64,000 bases of DNA from Mycobacterium barrassiae (GTDB lineage: Bacteria; Actinomycetota; Actinomycetes; Mycobacteriales; Mycobacteriaceae), in NCBI RefSeq assembly GCF_025822765.1, contig NZ_JACKUK010000029.1, forward strand, positions 1-64,000, read 5' to 3'. Made by a program: the position numbers and the translations under genes. Position 1 is the stretch's first letter. The number at the start of each line of letters is the position of its first letter. The notes under the pieces are model-generated. The model made no database searches, had not been told where the DNA came from, and saw only the letters and a list, made by a program, of their open reading frames with translations. Below are positions 53,972 through 62,408 of this stretch, piece after piece.

Positions 53972-54931
53972 ATGAGCGCAGGCCTGTTCGGACTTCTCGA
54001 CGACGTCGCCACGCTGGCAAAGCTGGCGGCGGCGTCGGTCGACGACATCGGCGCCGCGACGGGGCGGGCGACCGCCAAGGCGGCGGGCGTCGTCATCGAC
54101 GACACCGCGGTGACGCCGCAGTACGTACACGGCATCACCGCCGACCGCGAACTGCCGATGATCAAGCGGATCGCGGTCGGATCGCTGCGCAACAAGCTGG
54201 TCTTCATTCTGCCCGCGGCGTTGCTGCTCAGTGAGTTCGCGCCGTGGGCGGTGATGCCGATCCTGATGATGGGCGCCACCTTCCTCTGCTACGAGGGTGC
54301 GGAGAAGATGTTGGGCTGGCTGCCCGGAAATCACGGGCACGAGGCACACGCCACACCGACGGGGCCCATTTCCGGAGACGCTGAGCGTCAGTTGACCGCT
54401 GGGGCCATCCGCACGGACTTCATCCTGTCGGCAGAGATCATGGTGATCGCGCTCAACGAGGTGGCCAGCGAAAGGTTCTGGTCGCGGTTCATCATTCTCG
54501 TCGCGGTCGCGGTGGTGATCACGGCGGCGGTCTACGGGGTGGTCGCGCTGATCGTCAAGATGGACGACATCGGCCTGCATCTCGCGCAGCGGTCGTCGAC
54601 ATTCGCCCAGAAGGTCGGGCGCGGGCTGGTGGCCTTCATGCCCAAACTGTTGTCGGCGTTGTCGACCATCGGCACCGTCGCGATGCTCTGGGTCGGCGGC
54701 CACATCCTGCTCTTGGGAACCGACTCCCTCGGTTGGCATGCGCCCTACGGCTTCGTGCACCACTTCGAGGACCTGATCCACCGCACGATCGCCGACGGTA
54801 TCGACGGCGTGCTCGCCTGGTCGGCCAACACCGCGGCGTCAGCTCTGGTCGGCCTGGTCGTCGGATTGATCGTCGTGGGAATCGTGCACGTGCTGCCGTT
54901 CGGTAAGAAGAAGCGCGCCGAAAAGCACTGA
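53972..54931 (+). CDS. DUF808 membrane protein (YedI-type)
   Basis: This 319-residue protein starts MSAGLFGLLDDVATLAKLAAASVDDIGAATGRATAKAAGVVIDDTAVTPQYVHG, the DUF808 signature, and has about five helices, including LVFILPAALLLSEFAPWAVMPILMMGATFLCYEGAEK. The function is unknown. GGAGACAGG lies before the ATG. Ends 2 bp from the convergent O-methyltransferase. Confidence 0.82.
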   Translation: MSAGLFGLLDDVATLAKLAAASVDDIGAATGRATAKAAGVVIDDTAVTPQYVHGITADRELPMIKRIAVGSLRNKLVFILPAALLLSEFAPWAVMPILMMGATFLCYEGAEKMLGWLPGNHGHEAHATPTGPISGDAERQLTAGAIRTDFILSAEIMVIALNEVASERFWSRFIILVAVAVVITAAVYGVVALIVKMDDIGLHLAQRSSTFAQKVGRGLVAFMPKLLSALSTIGTVAMLWVGGHILLLGTDSLGWHAPYGFVHHFEDLIHRTIADGIDGVLAWSANTAASALVGLVVGLIVVGIVHVLPFGKKKRAEKH

Positions 54932-54932
54932 C

Positions 54933-56018
54933 TCACAAGGCCCTCGCCTCGATCACACTCAGCGGTGACGCTGTGCGCACCACGCGTGTCATCCGAAGTC
55001 CGGCTCTGCCGAGAAGGTCGCGGTACTCCCTCCCGGTGCGTTCACGAGCGCCCAGGTTCAACATCATCTCCAGGTCCACCCATTTGCCGGGGAAGTCGCG
55101 GTTGTGCTTGGGGATGACGAACTCGATGAGCAGCACGGTGCCGCCACTGCCCGCGGCAGCGCGCACGTTGTGCAGAATCTGCAGCGCGTTTTCGTCCGGC
55201 CAGTCGTGAATGATGTTCTTCAGGACGTAGGCGTCGCCGCCCCGCGGAACGCAGTCGAAGAACGACCCCTCCGCAATACGGACCCGGTCCGCGACGCCGC
55301 TCGCCCGCAACAGATCTGGGGCGTTGGCCACGACCAGCGGCAGGTCGTACAGCACGCCGCGCGAGGCCGGCGCCGACGCCAGAATGGTCGACAACAGTGC
55401 GCCGTGCCCGCCTCCGACGTCGACTATCGTCGGGTAGGCGCTGAAGTCGTAACCGGCAACCACGGTGGCATCCGTCATCTCGGACACGCTCGTCATGGTG
55501 CTGTTGAACAGTTCAGCGAGCTCGGGCTTGTCGGCGAAGTAGTCGAAGCTCGACTTGCCGCGCAACACTGGAACGACCGAAGTGCCGGTACGCACCGAAT
55601 CCACCAGCATGGTCCAGCGTTCGCGCTGTTCGTCCGAGCCGTAGAACTTGGCCGCGGGCGCCATTGACACCGGGGCATCGGAGCGAAGGGTGTCGCCCAG
55701 AGCGTTCACCTCGTACAAACCGTCGCGCCGACGACGGAAGACCCCCTTGCCGATCAACGCGCGCAACAGTCGGCGTAAGGCGTCAGCGTCGGCGTTGACC
55801 CGCGTCGCCAACTCGTCGATGCTCAGCGGCCCGGCCGCGAGGGCGTCGGCGACACCGAGTTGGGCGGCGACGGTGATCGCCTGTGACGTCCAACCGGCCA
55901 GGATCATTTCGATCATCGCCGCAGGCGCGGGCGTGAGCCGTTGATGCAGCCAATACAGGTGGTGGCGAATCCACTCGACGACGCGCGCCAACGTCGCGGG
56001 CGGCACCTTGGCCCTCAT
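54933..56018 (-). CDS. Plant/COMT-type O-methyltransferase
   Basis: This protein of about 361 residues has an N-terminal winged-helix dimerisation domain (QAITVAAQLGVADALAAGPLSIDELATRVNADADALRRLLRALI). The SAM domain has VDVGGGHGALLSTILA, LYDLPLVV, and the catalytic VLKNIIHDWPDENALQILHNV (His general base). It methylates a hydroxyl on an aromatic or polyketide-type substrate in relatives. Last of four genes joined by 4-bp overlaps; the ATG overlaps the monooxygenase TGA. Confidence 0.85.
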   Translation of the reverse strand: MRAKVPPATLARVVEWIRHHLYWLHQRLTPAPAAMIEMILAGWTSQAITVAAQLGVADALAAGPLSIDELATRVNADADALRRLLRALIGKGVFRRRRDGLYEVNALGDTLRSDAPVSMAPAAKFYGSDEQRERWTMLVDSVRTGTSVVPVLRGKSSFDYFADKPELAELFNSTMTSVSEMTDATVVAGYDFSAYPTIVDVGGGHGALLSTILASAPASRGVLYDLPLVVANAPDLLRASGVADRVRIAEGSFFDCVPRGGDAYVLKNIIHDWPDENALQILHNVRAAAGSGGTVLLIEFVIPKHNRDFPGKWVDLEMMLNLGARERTGREYRDLLGRAGLRMTRVVRTASPLSVIEARAL

Positions 56019-57181
56019 GAGCGGATCAGCCGGTTCGACATCTCGGTGGAGATCCGCTGATGGCTCGTCGACCGCAGAAACGTCGTCATCGCCCACGTGC
56101 CAAAGGAATCCGACACCATGGCGGCCGGTTTCAGCACCGACTCGCTCTGCGACATCTGCCGCGAAGTCACCCACGACACGGCGGCGAGTCGGCGTCTCCT
56201 GGTCTTCTCGTACCAACGCAGCGCACGATCGGGTGCGTGCCGGCAGCCCGAAAGCGCCTTTCGCAGCAGCATCGTGTCGAGCAGCGCCTGATTGGTGCCC
56301 TGCGCGAGAATCGGCGGCATCGTGTGGGCGGCGTCCCCCAGCAGCGTCATCGCACCGGCCCGCGGGGTGCGGGGTATCGGATGCCGGTAGTGCGGAAACG
56401 GCGAAGGCGCGAGATCGTCGTCCGTCAGCGTCGCGAGCACATGATCGACCAGTCTGGACCAGCCCGCGAAGTGGGACCGGATCATGTCGATCGGATGCTC
56501 CGGCCTGGCGGAGTCGGGGTTCCACCGCAAGTCGAACCACCACTGCACCTCGCAGTCCCCGGCCGGCCAGAGTCCGAGGGTTCCGTGCCTGCCGATCATC
56601 TGCAGCGCGACGTCCTTCTCAGTAAGGGTGCCGACGGTGCTCAGCCCCTGCCAGCTGCACCATCCGGTCGACTTCGCGGGAGGCGCACCGGCGATGCGCC
56701 TGATCGTCGAGTGCAGTCCGTCGGCGCCGATCAACAGATCGCCATGGGTGTGGTGGCCGTCCTCGAACTCGACCCGTATTCCGTCCTCCGTCGTGAATGC
56801 CTCGGCCACACGGGAATTGCATCGGATGCGATCGGTGGGAAAGCCGTCCAGCAGGCGATCGAGCAGGACGCGCCGGGGAACCATCCGGGCGTACCCGCCC
56901 AGGCGGTCCGAGATCGTGTCCACGGCGATGTTCACCAACGGGCGCCCGCTCGAGGTCGCGATCCGGACGGTGGACAGCAACTGCCCGGCCCCGTCCATGT
57001 CGACACCCAACTGGTCCAGAACCCGTGCACCGTTGGGCCATATCGTCACCGCGCCACCACCGGGTCGCGTGTCAGGACGTTGTTCGTAGACCGTGACGTC
57101 ATGCCCGTCGCGCAGCAATCCCCGAGCGACGGAAATGCCGCCGACGCCCGCACCGATGACCACGATCCGCAATGGGGTCAT
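56015..57181 (-). CDS. FAD-dependent aromatic-hydroxylase-like monooxygenase
   Basis: This 388-residue group A flavin monooxygenase has IVVIGAGVGGISVARGL (FAD, ~5), YEQRPDTRPGG, VPRRVLLDRLL (the ribityl-contact segment), DLLIGADGLHSTIR (second motif) and MTLLGDAAHTMPPILAQGTNQALLDT (~280). It resembles the PHBH/6-hydroxynicotinate-type hydroxylases; substrate unknown. It overlaps the upstream BBE oxidase and the downstream O-methyltransferase by ATGA, suggesting hydroxylation followed by methylation. Confidence 0.85.
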   Translation of the reverse strand: MTPLRIVVIGAGVGGISVARGLLRDGHDVTVYEQRPDTRPGGGAVTIWPNGARVLDQLGVDMDGAGQLLSTVRIATSSGRPLVNIAVDTISDRLGGYARMVPRRVLLDRLLDGFPTDRIRCNSRVAEAFTTEDGIRVEFEDGHHTHGDLLIGADGLHSTIRRIAGAPPAKSTGWCSWQGLSTVGTLTEKDVALQMIGRHGTLGLWPAGDCEVQWWFDLRWNPDSARPEHPIDMIRSHFAGWSRLVDHVLATLTDDDLAPSPFPHYRHPIPRTPRAGAMTLLGDAAHTMPPILAQGTNQALLDTMLLRKALSGCRHAPDRALRWYEKTRRRRLAAVSWVTSRQMSQSESVLKPAAMVSDSFGTWAMTTFLRSTSHQRISTEMSNRLIRS

Positions 57182-58620
57182 AAGCGGCCCATCCAACTGT
57201 GAAACCGATTGTCCGGGTCGTAGGACAAACGGACCTTGTCGAGCCGGGCCATGTTCGGCTCGGCGAAGAATTTCGCCGGGCGCCGACCGAGGTTTTCGTC
57301 GGCGAGCGCGGTGCCGGTCGCAAGGTGGGACATCGCCGCCATGTTGGAAGCGGCCCAGTCGCAATACCGTTCGTCGTCGGCGGGATCCTGCCAGACCGTA
57401 TAGAGCGCCATGTAGATCTCGTCCTCGACGCTGAACGCCATGTCCGGCCGGTTCGGGTCCGCGTTCCAGCCCGTCATGATGAAGTGCGAAGGATGCGGCG
57501 GCATGGTCTCGATGATTCGGCGAATGCCCGGCAACAACTCCTCCGCCGACGCCGACGTCCACATGTTGTCGGCGATGTACCGGTGGCCCTTCGGGTAGTT
57601 GGTCATGACGGCCGTGTACCAGCTGGACAGGTTGGTCGGGGCGTAGGGCAGGTTGATGATCGCCTGGTCGACGACGGGGCAGGTGCCAAGTACCGCAAGG
57701 GCATTGGCCGCCTCCTCCTCTGAATCGGCGAAAGCCGGTGAGGCGATGGTGATGACGGGGCGGTCGATCCCGGCGGTCGGGAAGGCCTGTGTGGTGAGGA
57801 TCTGCAGTTCGACGCGCTCGTCTATCTCGGGACTGATGGTGCGCCCCCACGTGAACACCTCGTCGGCGAGCTCGACCGGATACATGTAGAGGCAGGTGCC
57901 CAGGACTGCCGGGCGGCGGTGAATTCGCAACGTGAACGAGACGACCACACCGAAGAATCCCGGACCGCAGCCGCGCGCCGCCCAATACATGTCGGGATGA
58001 TGCTCGGGGTCGCAATAGATCTGCTCGCCATCGGCCGTGACGATGTGCAGGCCGAGCACGTTCTGGCAGGCCGGTCCGAGCACCTTGCTGTTCCAGCCGT
58101 AGCCGCCCTGCAGCAGGTAGCCGCCGAGCCGGATGCCCTCACAGTGGCCCGTCGGAAAGAACAGTCCCTGCGAGCCGAGTTCGGCGGCAAAGACATTGGC
58201 GATCTTGCCCGGACCGACCTCGGCGGTCATCCGCTTCGGGTCGACGGTGCAGTGGTCGAGGCGGCTGACGTCGAGGAGCAACCCGCCGTCACGCAGGTGG
58301 TTGGCCGCCCAGCTGTGCCCACCCGACCGGACGCCGACCTTGTGGCCGTTGGCGCGCGCATACCGCAGCGCAGCCACGACATCGTCGACATCGTGGGCCT
58401 GCACGATCACATCGGGAAAGCGGTCGGGCAGTAGGCCGTTCCACACCGTGGCCCGGCGGGCATCCTCGTAGCCTTCTGCGCCACGCACGAAGTACTTCTC
58501 GACGGATAGCAGGACCATTCGCTCGCCTCGATTTCGCAGTCCGACATCCGGTTTCAAGACCGGCTGCACGGTGATACGAGGCCGAGCGGGTCCGTGTTCA
58601 TCGATCGTGCTCGATGTCAC
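57178..58620 (-). CDS. BBE-type FAD-linked oxidase
   Basis: This 480-residue protein has the FAD-binding domain VWNGLLPDRFPDVIVQAHDVDDVVAALRYARANGHKVGVRSGGHSWAANHL; the His in SGGHSW is the usual covalent FAD anchor. GHCEGIRLGGYLLQGGYGW may place a Cys as a second covalent link, as in bicovalent BBE enzymes. It ends with the family-typical YDPDNRFHSW. Members carry out oxidative cyclisation or alcohol oxidation. GTG start overlapping the upstream monooxygenase by GTGA. Confidence 0.82.
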   Translation of the reverse strand: MTSSTIDEHGPARPRITVQPVLKPDVGLRNRGERMVLLSVEKYFVRGAEGYEDARRATVWNGLLPDRFPDVIVQAHDVDDVVAALRYARANGHKVGVRSGGHSWAANHLRDGGLLLDVSRLDHCTVDPKRMTAEVGPGKIANVFAAELGSQGLFFPTGHCEGIRLGGYLLQGGYGWNSKVLGPACQNVLGLHIVTADGEQIYCDPEHHPDMYWAARGCGPGFFGVVVSFTLRIHRRPAVLGTCLYMYPVELADEVFTWGRTISPEIDERVELQILTTQAFPTAGIDRPVITIASPAFADSEEEAANALAVLGTCPVVDQAIINLPYAPTNLSSWYTAVMTNYPKGHRYIADNMWTSASAEELLPGIRRIIETMPPHPSHFIMTGWNADPNRPDMAFSVEDEIYMALYTVWQDPADDERYCDWAASNMAAMSHLATGTALADENLGRRPAKFFAEPNMARLDKVRLSYDPDNRFHSWMGRL

Positions 58621-59795
58621 AGATCGGTAAGGTGAAACCTTCTCGTGTGACGACCCAGGTACGCGGCGATCTCACCGGCGAGCGGCGTCGCGGCGCGGCG
58701 GATGGCCCGCAGGGGACCGTTGGGCGGAATGCCGTAGCCGATCGCGAACATTCCGTCCCCGAGGTGCGAGGCGAATCCACCGCGTGGTTTGCCGTCGTTG
58801 TCCAGGACATCGAGGTGGCCGACCAAACCACCGAGATCGGTGCTGAAGCCGGTGGCGGTGATGACGGCCGTCGGCGGTATGCAGGTTCCGTCGGCGAGCC
58901 TCACACGGTCCGGTTCGACGGCCACCACAGCGGCGACGACCTCCACCCGGCCTGCTTTGACTGCGCTGACGAGCTCGTCGGCCAGCGTCGGAATGCGGCC
59001 GGTCTGTTCCACCGTCGCCTTCAGCCCTAGCGGCGGCTTGGTGAATCCGTAGGCCGACAGGTCGCCCCACATCATGCGTTCGGACAGGGTCATGACTGGG
59101 TCGACGGCCCGCGCGGGCGCCCAGGCGAAGAGCTCGAGGAAGATGTCCGACGGAAACCCTGCCATGGCGCGTCGCACGAGGTGCGGGGGTGTGCGCACCG
59201 CAAGCCAGACCCGGCGCGCGCCCGCGTTCGCGAGCTGGACGGCAATGTCCGCTCCGGAATTTCCTGCGCCGACGACCAGCACATCGCGGTCACGAAAGGG
59301 CCACGCGTTCTTGAAGTCACCGGAGTGTACGAGTTGGCCAGTGAAATCCTGCAGACCAGGCCAGTCGGGGAGGCTGGGTGTGCGGTAGTTTCCAGTGGCC
59401 AGAATTATTGCGCGCGTGTCGATTTCCCCGGACCAAGTATTGATCACCCAACCGTCCGTTGCGCGGTCGATCCCCTTGACCTCGCAGCCGAGCTCCAGCG
59501 CGATGCTCTGCTGCTGCACATAACTGTCGAAGTAGCGCACCATGTCCTCACGTGTCGGCCAGCGGCCGGCACTCAGCGGAATCCGTTGGCCGGGCAGATG
59601 CGAAAGGAACCCGGTGGTGTTCAGTCGGAAGTTGTCGTAGCGGGTACGCCACGACATCGCCGGTGCAGGGGCACGGTCGATGACGAGAGTCTCGACCCCG
59701 TACCGATGTTCGAGCTCACGGGCGACAGCGAGACCTGCTGGGCCCGCGCCGATCACGACGGCGTCGCGGGTGGATGGTGCTCTTGTGAACGACAC
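58617..59795 (-). CDS. Flavin-containing monooxygenase (FMO/CzcO-like)
   Basis: This 392-residue protein has two nucleotide-binding motifs: VVIGAGPAGLAVARELE (FAD, ~14) and VLVVGAGNSGADIAVQLA (NADPH, ~170). The FMO fingerprint region is FTGQLVHSGDF and the late ATGF is in AVITATGFSTDLGG. It oxidises a carbonyl, sulfur or nitrogen centre in relatives. First gene of the four-enzyme operon. GTG start with AAGAGA 9 bases upstream; 54 bp after the damaged regulator gene. Confidence 0.85.
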   Translation of the reverse strand: MSFTRAPSTRDAVVIGAGPAGLAVARELEHRYGVETLVIDRAPAPAMSWRTRYDNFRLNTTGFLSHLPGQRIPLSAGRWPTREDMVRYFDSYVQQQSIALELGCEVKGIDRATDGWVINTWSGEIDTRAIILATGNYRTPSLPDWPGLQDFTGQLVHSGDFKNAWPFRDRDVLVVGAGNSGADIAVQLANAGARRVWLAVRTPPHLVRRAMAGFPSDIFLELFAWAPARAVDPVMTLSERMMWGDLSAYGFTKPPLGLKATVEQTGRIPTLADELVSAVKAGRVEVVAAVVAVEPDRVRLADGTCIPPTAVITATGFSTDLGGLVGHLDVLDNDGKPRGGFASHLGDGMFAIGYGIPPNGPLRAIRRAATPLAGEIAAYLGRHTRRFHLTDL

Positions 59796-59849
59796 TCGCG
59801 GAATCTCTTTCCGTGATGATGGCTGAACCTGGTGGGTATGACGGCATCG

Positions 59850-60711
59850 TCACGGAGCCCCGTTGGTAATACGAAGCGAAACGAGCGCTGGTTCATCCAT
59901 GAGGCGTCGCAACCGCGCGACGGTGTCGCTGTCGGCCACCGGAATGAAGGTCACCACTCGTAGATTTGGATCGTCGGTGGGCGCCAGAGTGTGTTGCTCC
60001 ATATAGAGATCGCCGACCTCGGGGTGACGGAAATGGCGCTCACGGGAGGGCAGTCTTTCGATATCGAAACTCTCCCAGGCGGTCCGAAATCCCTCGCTGG
60101 CCATCAGCAGCCGGCTGATGAGATCAGCGAACGGCGGTTCATCCAAGCGGCTTCCGACCTCGGCGCGAAACGACGCGACGTTGTAAGCGACGGTCAGTTC
60201 CCAGTCCGGCATCGCCTCGCGCAAATAAGGATCGGTGCAAAGCAGCCACAGAAAGTTGCGGTCTGCCGCAGGCACGGCCGCCACGTTTGGGTACAGCGCC
60301 TCGTATGCCGCATTCCATCCCAACACGGTCCAGTCGGGGGCGATCGCGAGCGCCGGGTAGTCCGTTAAGCCATCCAACAGCCGTCGCATGTGAGCGGGCA
60401 GCGTGCCGGAGTTCGGATCCTCGGTAGATCGGGGTGTGCCGTAGCCGGCCAGTGCCAACAGGTACACATGTTCGTTGTGCGACAACCGAAGCGCGCCCGC
60501 GAGTGAGTCGATCACCTGGCGCGACGCGGTGACGTCGCGCCCCTGTTCGAGCCAGGTGTACCAGGTGACGCTGACCCCGGCGAGGTAGGCCACCTCTTCA
60601 CGGCGCAGCCCGCATGTCGTCCGTCCCGCGGGGCAACCCGAAGTCGGCGCGCACCAGCTGACTCCGGCGCCTCCGGAGAAACTGGCCCATCACGGCAGCA
60701 TTGTGCTTCAC
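59850..60711 (-). pseudogene. Frameshifted MmyB-like XRE regulator
   Basis: A GTG at 60711 with GAGG 5 bases upstream opens a frame MGQFLRRRRSQLVRADFGLPRG that ends after 37 codons at a TGA (60598-60600). The rest of the protein (CGLRREEVAYLAGVSVTWYTWLEQGRD, then the MmyB ligand domain) continues in the neighbouring frame. Removing one base near 60612-60625 would restore G-R-T-T-C-G-L-R-R-E-E, the family norm. So one extra base breaks the HTH. A GTG at 60593 could give a short product lacking a complete HTH. It lies upstream of the monooxygenase operon it likely controlled. It may also be a sequencing error. Confidence 0.75.
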
Positions 60712-60851
60712 GGTTGCCTCAGCGCTTGTCGTCAGAACGGATCCCCAGGTTCAGGGTGGCTCGTTTGTCAGGACTTATCACCCCGGTTGTCGTCCATCTT
60801 CATACCCGGCTAGCCGGAATCCGACGGCGCTGACCTGCTGGGATCGAGGTG

Positions 60852-60879
60852 GTAGTGCCACTACTAGCGGCGCCACTAC
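60852..60879. promoter_or_regulatory. GTAGTG half-site repeats upstream of the ECF sigma gene
   Basis: GTAGTG (60852-60857) and CACTAC (60859-60864) form a perfect inverted repeat with a 1-base spacer. A further CACTAC occurs at 60874-60879. These three half-sites lie in the 240 bp between the divergent damaged regulator and sigma gene, about 73 to 100 bases before the sigma start. Confidence 0.5.
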
Positions 60880-60951
60880 CTGCACTTTTGCCTGGGGCGA
60901 TGCCATCGTCGTGTTAGTAAAGGCAATTTCTGACAGCAGATGGGCAGGACC

Positions 60952-61515
60952 ATGACGACATCCGAAATAGCGTCTTCTGCCACGGATTTCGCTGATGACG
61001 CACCGACTGCGGGGAACGCCGGCATTCGGGAACTGTACGAAGAGCACGGAACCGCGCTGTGGCATTACGCCTGGCGGTTGACCGGTGACGCGTCCCGCGC
61101 TCAGGATGTCGTGCAGGAGACGCTACTGCGCGCATGGCTGCACCCCGAGGTGACCAACGACAGCGAGCGGTCTGCGAGATCGTGGCTGTTCACGGTCGCC
61201 CGCAACATGATCATCGACGAGAGCCGCTCGCTGCGGTACCGCCGCGAAGTGAGCGCACTGAGCGGATCCGGTGTCCCCGAACGCGCCAGCCAGGACGAGG
61301 TGAACGCGGCGCTGGACCGAATGCTGATCAACGAAGCGCTGCGGCGGCTCAGCCCCGAACACCGTGCGGTGGTTCAGCGCTCGTACGTGCAGGGCTGGAC
61401 AACGGCGGAGATCGCCGCCGACCTCGGAATCGCCGAGGGCACCGTAAAGTCGAGGCTGCACTACGCACTTCGCACGCTGCGACGCATCCTGCGCGAGATG
61501 GGCATCAGGCCATAA
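60952..61515 (+). CDS. SigL-like ECF sigma factor
   Basis: This 187-residue protein has sigma regions 2 (LYEEHGTALWHYAWRLTGDASRAQDVVQETLLRAWLHPE...SWLFTVARNMIIDE) and 4 (LSPEHRAVVQRSYVQGWTTAEIAADLGIAEGTVKSRLHYALRTLRR). It resembles M. tuberculosis SigL along its length, by recall. GGCAGGA precedes the ATG by 3 bases. SigL normally sits next to its zinc anti-sigma factor RslA; here the next gene is the convergent lysG. So it has no visible anti-sigma partner. Confidence 0.85.
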   Translation: MTTSEIASSATDFADDAPTAGNAGIRELYEEHGTALWHYAWRLTGDASRAQDVVQETLLRAWLHPEVTNDSERSARSWLFTVARNMIIDESRSLRYRREVSALSGSGVPERASQDEVNAALDRMLINEALRRLSPEHRAVVQRSYVQGWTTAEIAADLGIAEGTVKSRLHYALRTLRRILREMGIRP

Positions 61516-62377
61516 CCTCTGCGGCGGCAGAACGCACGGCGTCGCTGATGGCACCGACCAACGGACTGTCGAGCTTCCAACACTGCCAGAACAGCGGCAC
61601 GTCGAGGTGCGCGTCGGCCACCCGAACGAATGAGCCGTCCGCGAGTTCCGGGGCGGCCAGGCTCTCCGGGAACATGCCCCACCCAAGTCCCGCTCGCACG
61701 GCCGAGCCGAAGCCTTCCGCCGTCGGCACGAAGTGCTGCGGGCGGGTAATATCGCGGCGGAACACCTTACGCACCAACATGTCTTGCAGCGCATCGTCAC
61801 GATTCCACGCCAACGACGGTGCCGTCGCCACGGCGTGCGCGGTGAACCCGTCGGGCAGTTTCCGCGCGACGTACGACGGGGCGGCCACCGGTACATAGCG
61901 CATCACTCCGAGAGGCTGCACCCGACAACCTGATACCGGAGTGCGCTCGGTCGTCACCGCCCCCATCACCACCCCTTCGCGCAGAAGTCGAGCCGAATGG
62001 TCCTGGTCCTCGATGCGGATGTCGAGCAACACGTCGTCGAGCGCATCGAACACACCGGTGAACCACGTGGCCATCGAATCGGCGTTGACCGCCAACGCGA
62101 TACGGGGTGAGGACGCGTTGCCGCCTGCCATCTCGGACAGCGCCTCGGCCTCCAGCAGTGCCGTCTGCGCCGCCAGGCGCAACAGGGGAACGCCGGCCGC
62201 CGTGGCGACGCAGGGCTTCTCGCGTATCACCAGCACCTGCCCGACCCGCTGTTCCAGCGCCTTGATGCGCTGGCTGATCGCCGACGGGGTGACATGGAGC
62301 CGGGCCGCCGCGGCATCGAACGATCCGTGTTCGATCACCGCCGCGAAGGCCGCCAACTGCTGGCCGTCGATCTGCAC
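61505..62377 (-). CDS. lysG: LysG/ArgP-type LysR regulator
   Basis: This 290-residue LysR-type protein has an N-terminal HTH: QIDGQQLAAFAAVIEHGSFDAAAARLHVTPSAISQRIKALEQRVGQVLVIREKPCVATAAG. This is close to LysG/ArgP activators of lysine-arginine exporters, which sense basic amino acids through the C-terminal two-lobed domain. GTG start at 62377; the end overlaps the sigma gene by 11 bp. It starts 31 bp after the MFS gene, in the same direction. A palindrome overlaps the start codon. Confidence 0.82.
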   Translation of the reverse strand: MQIDGQQLAAFAAVIEHGSFDAAAARLHVTPSAISQRIKALEQRVGQVLVIREKPCVATAAGVPLLRLAAQTALLEAEALSEMAGGNASSPRIALAVNADSMATWFTGVFDALDDVLLDIRIEDQDHSARLLREGVVMGAVTTERTPVSGCRVQPLGVMRYVPVAAPSYVARKLPDGFTAHAVATAPSLAWNRDDALQDMLVRKVFRRDITRPQHFVPTAEGFGSAVRAGLGWGMFPESLAAPELADGSFVRVADAHLDVPLFWQCWKLDSPLVGAISDAVRSAAAEVMA

Positions 62378-62393
62378 ATTAGCGATGCTAAAG
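62377..62393. promoter_or_regulatory. LysG-type palindrome at the lysG start
   Basis: CATTAGCGATGCTAAAG contains TTAGC and GCTAA around GAT, matching the T-N11-A LysR-box pattern. It overlaps the first base of the lysG GTG and matches the site at 63853-63869 at 14 of 17 positions, once that site is reversed. Autoregulation is the simplest reading. Confidence 0.6.
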
Positions 62394-62408
62394 CATCTGG
62401 CACGCTGC

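Noticed and set aside
60701-60955. Short plus-strand frame before the ECF sigma gene
   Set aside because: No ribosome site or conserved motif; it spans the regulatory repeats and the end of the regulator remnant.
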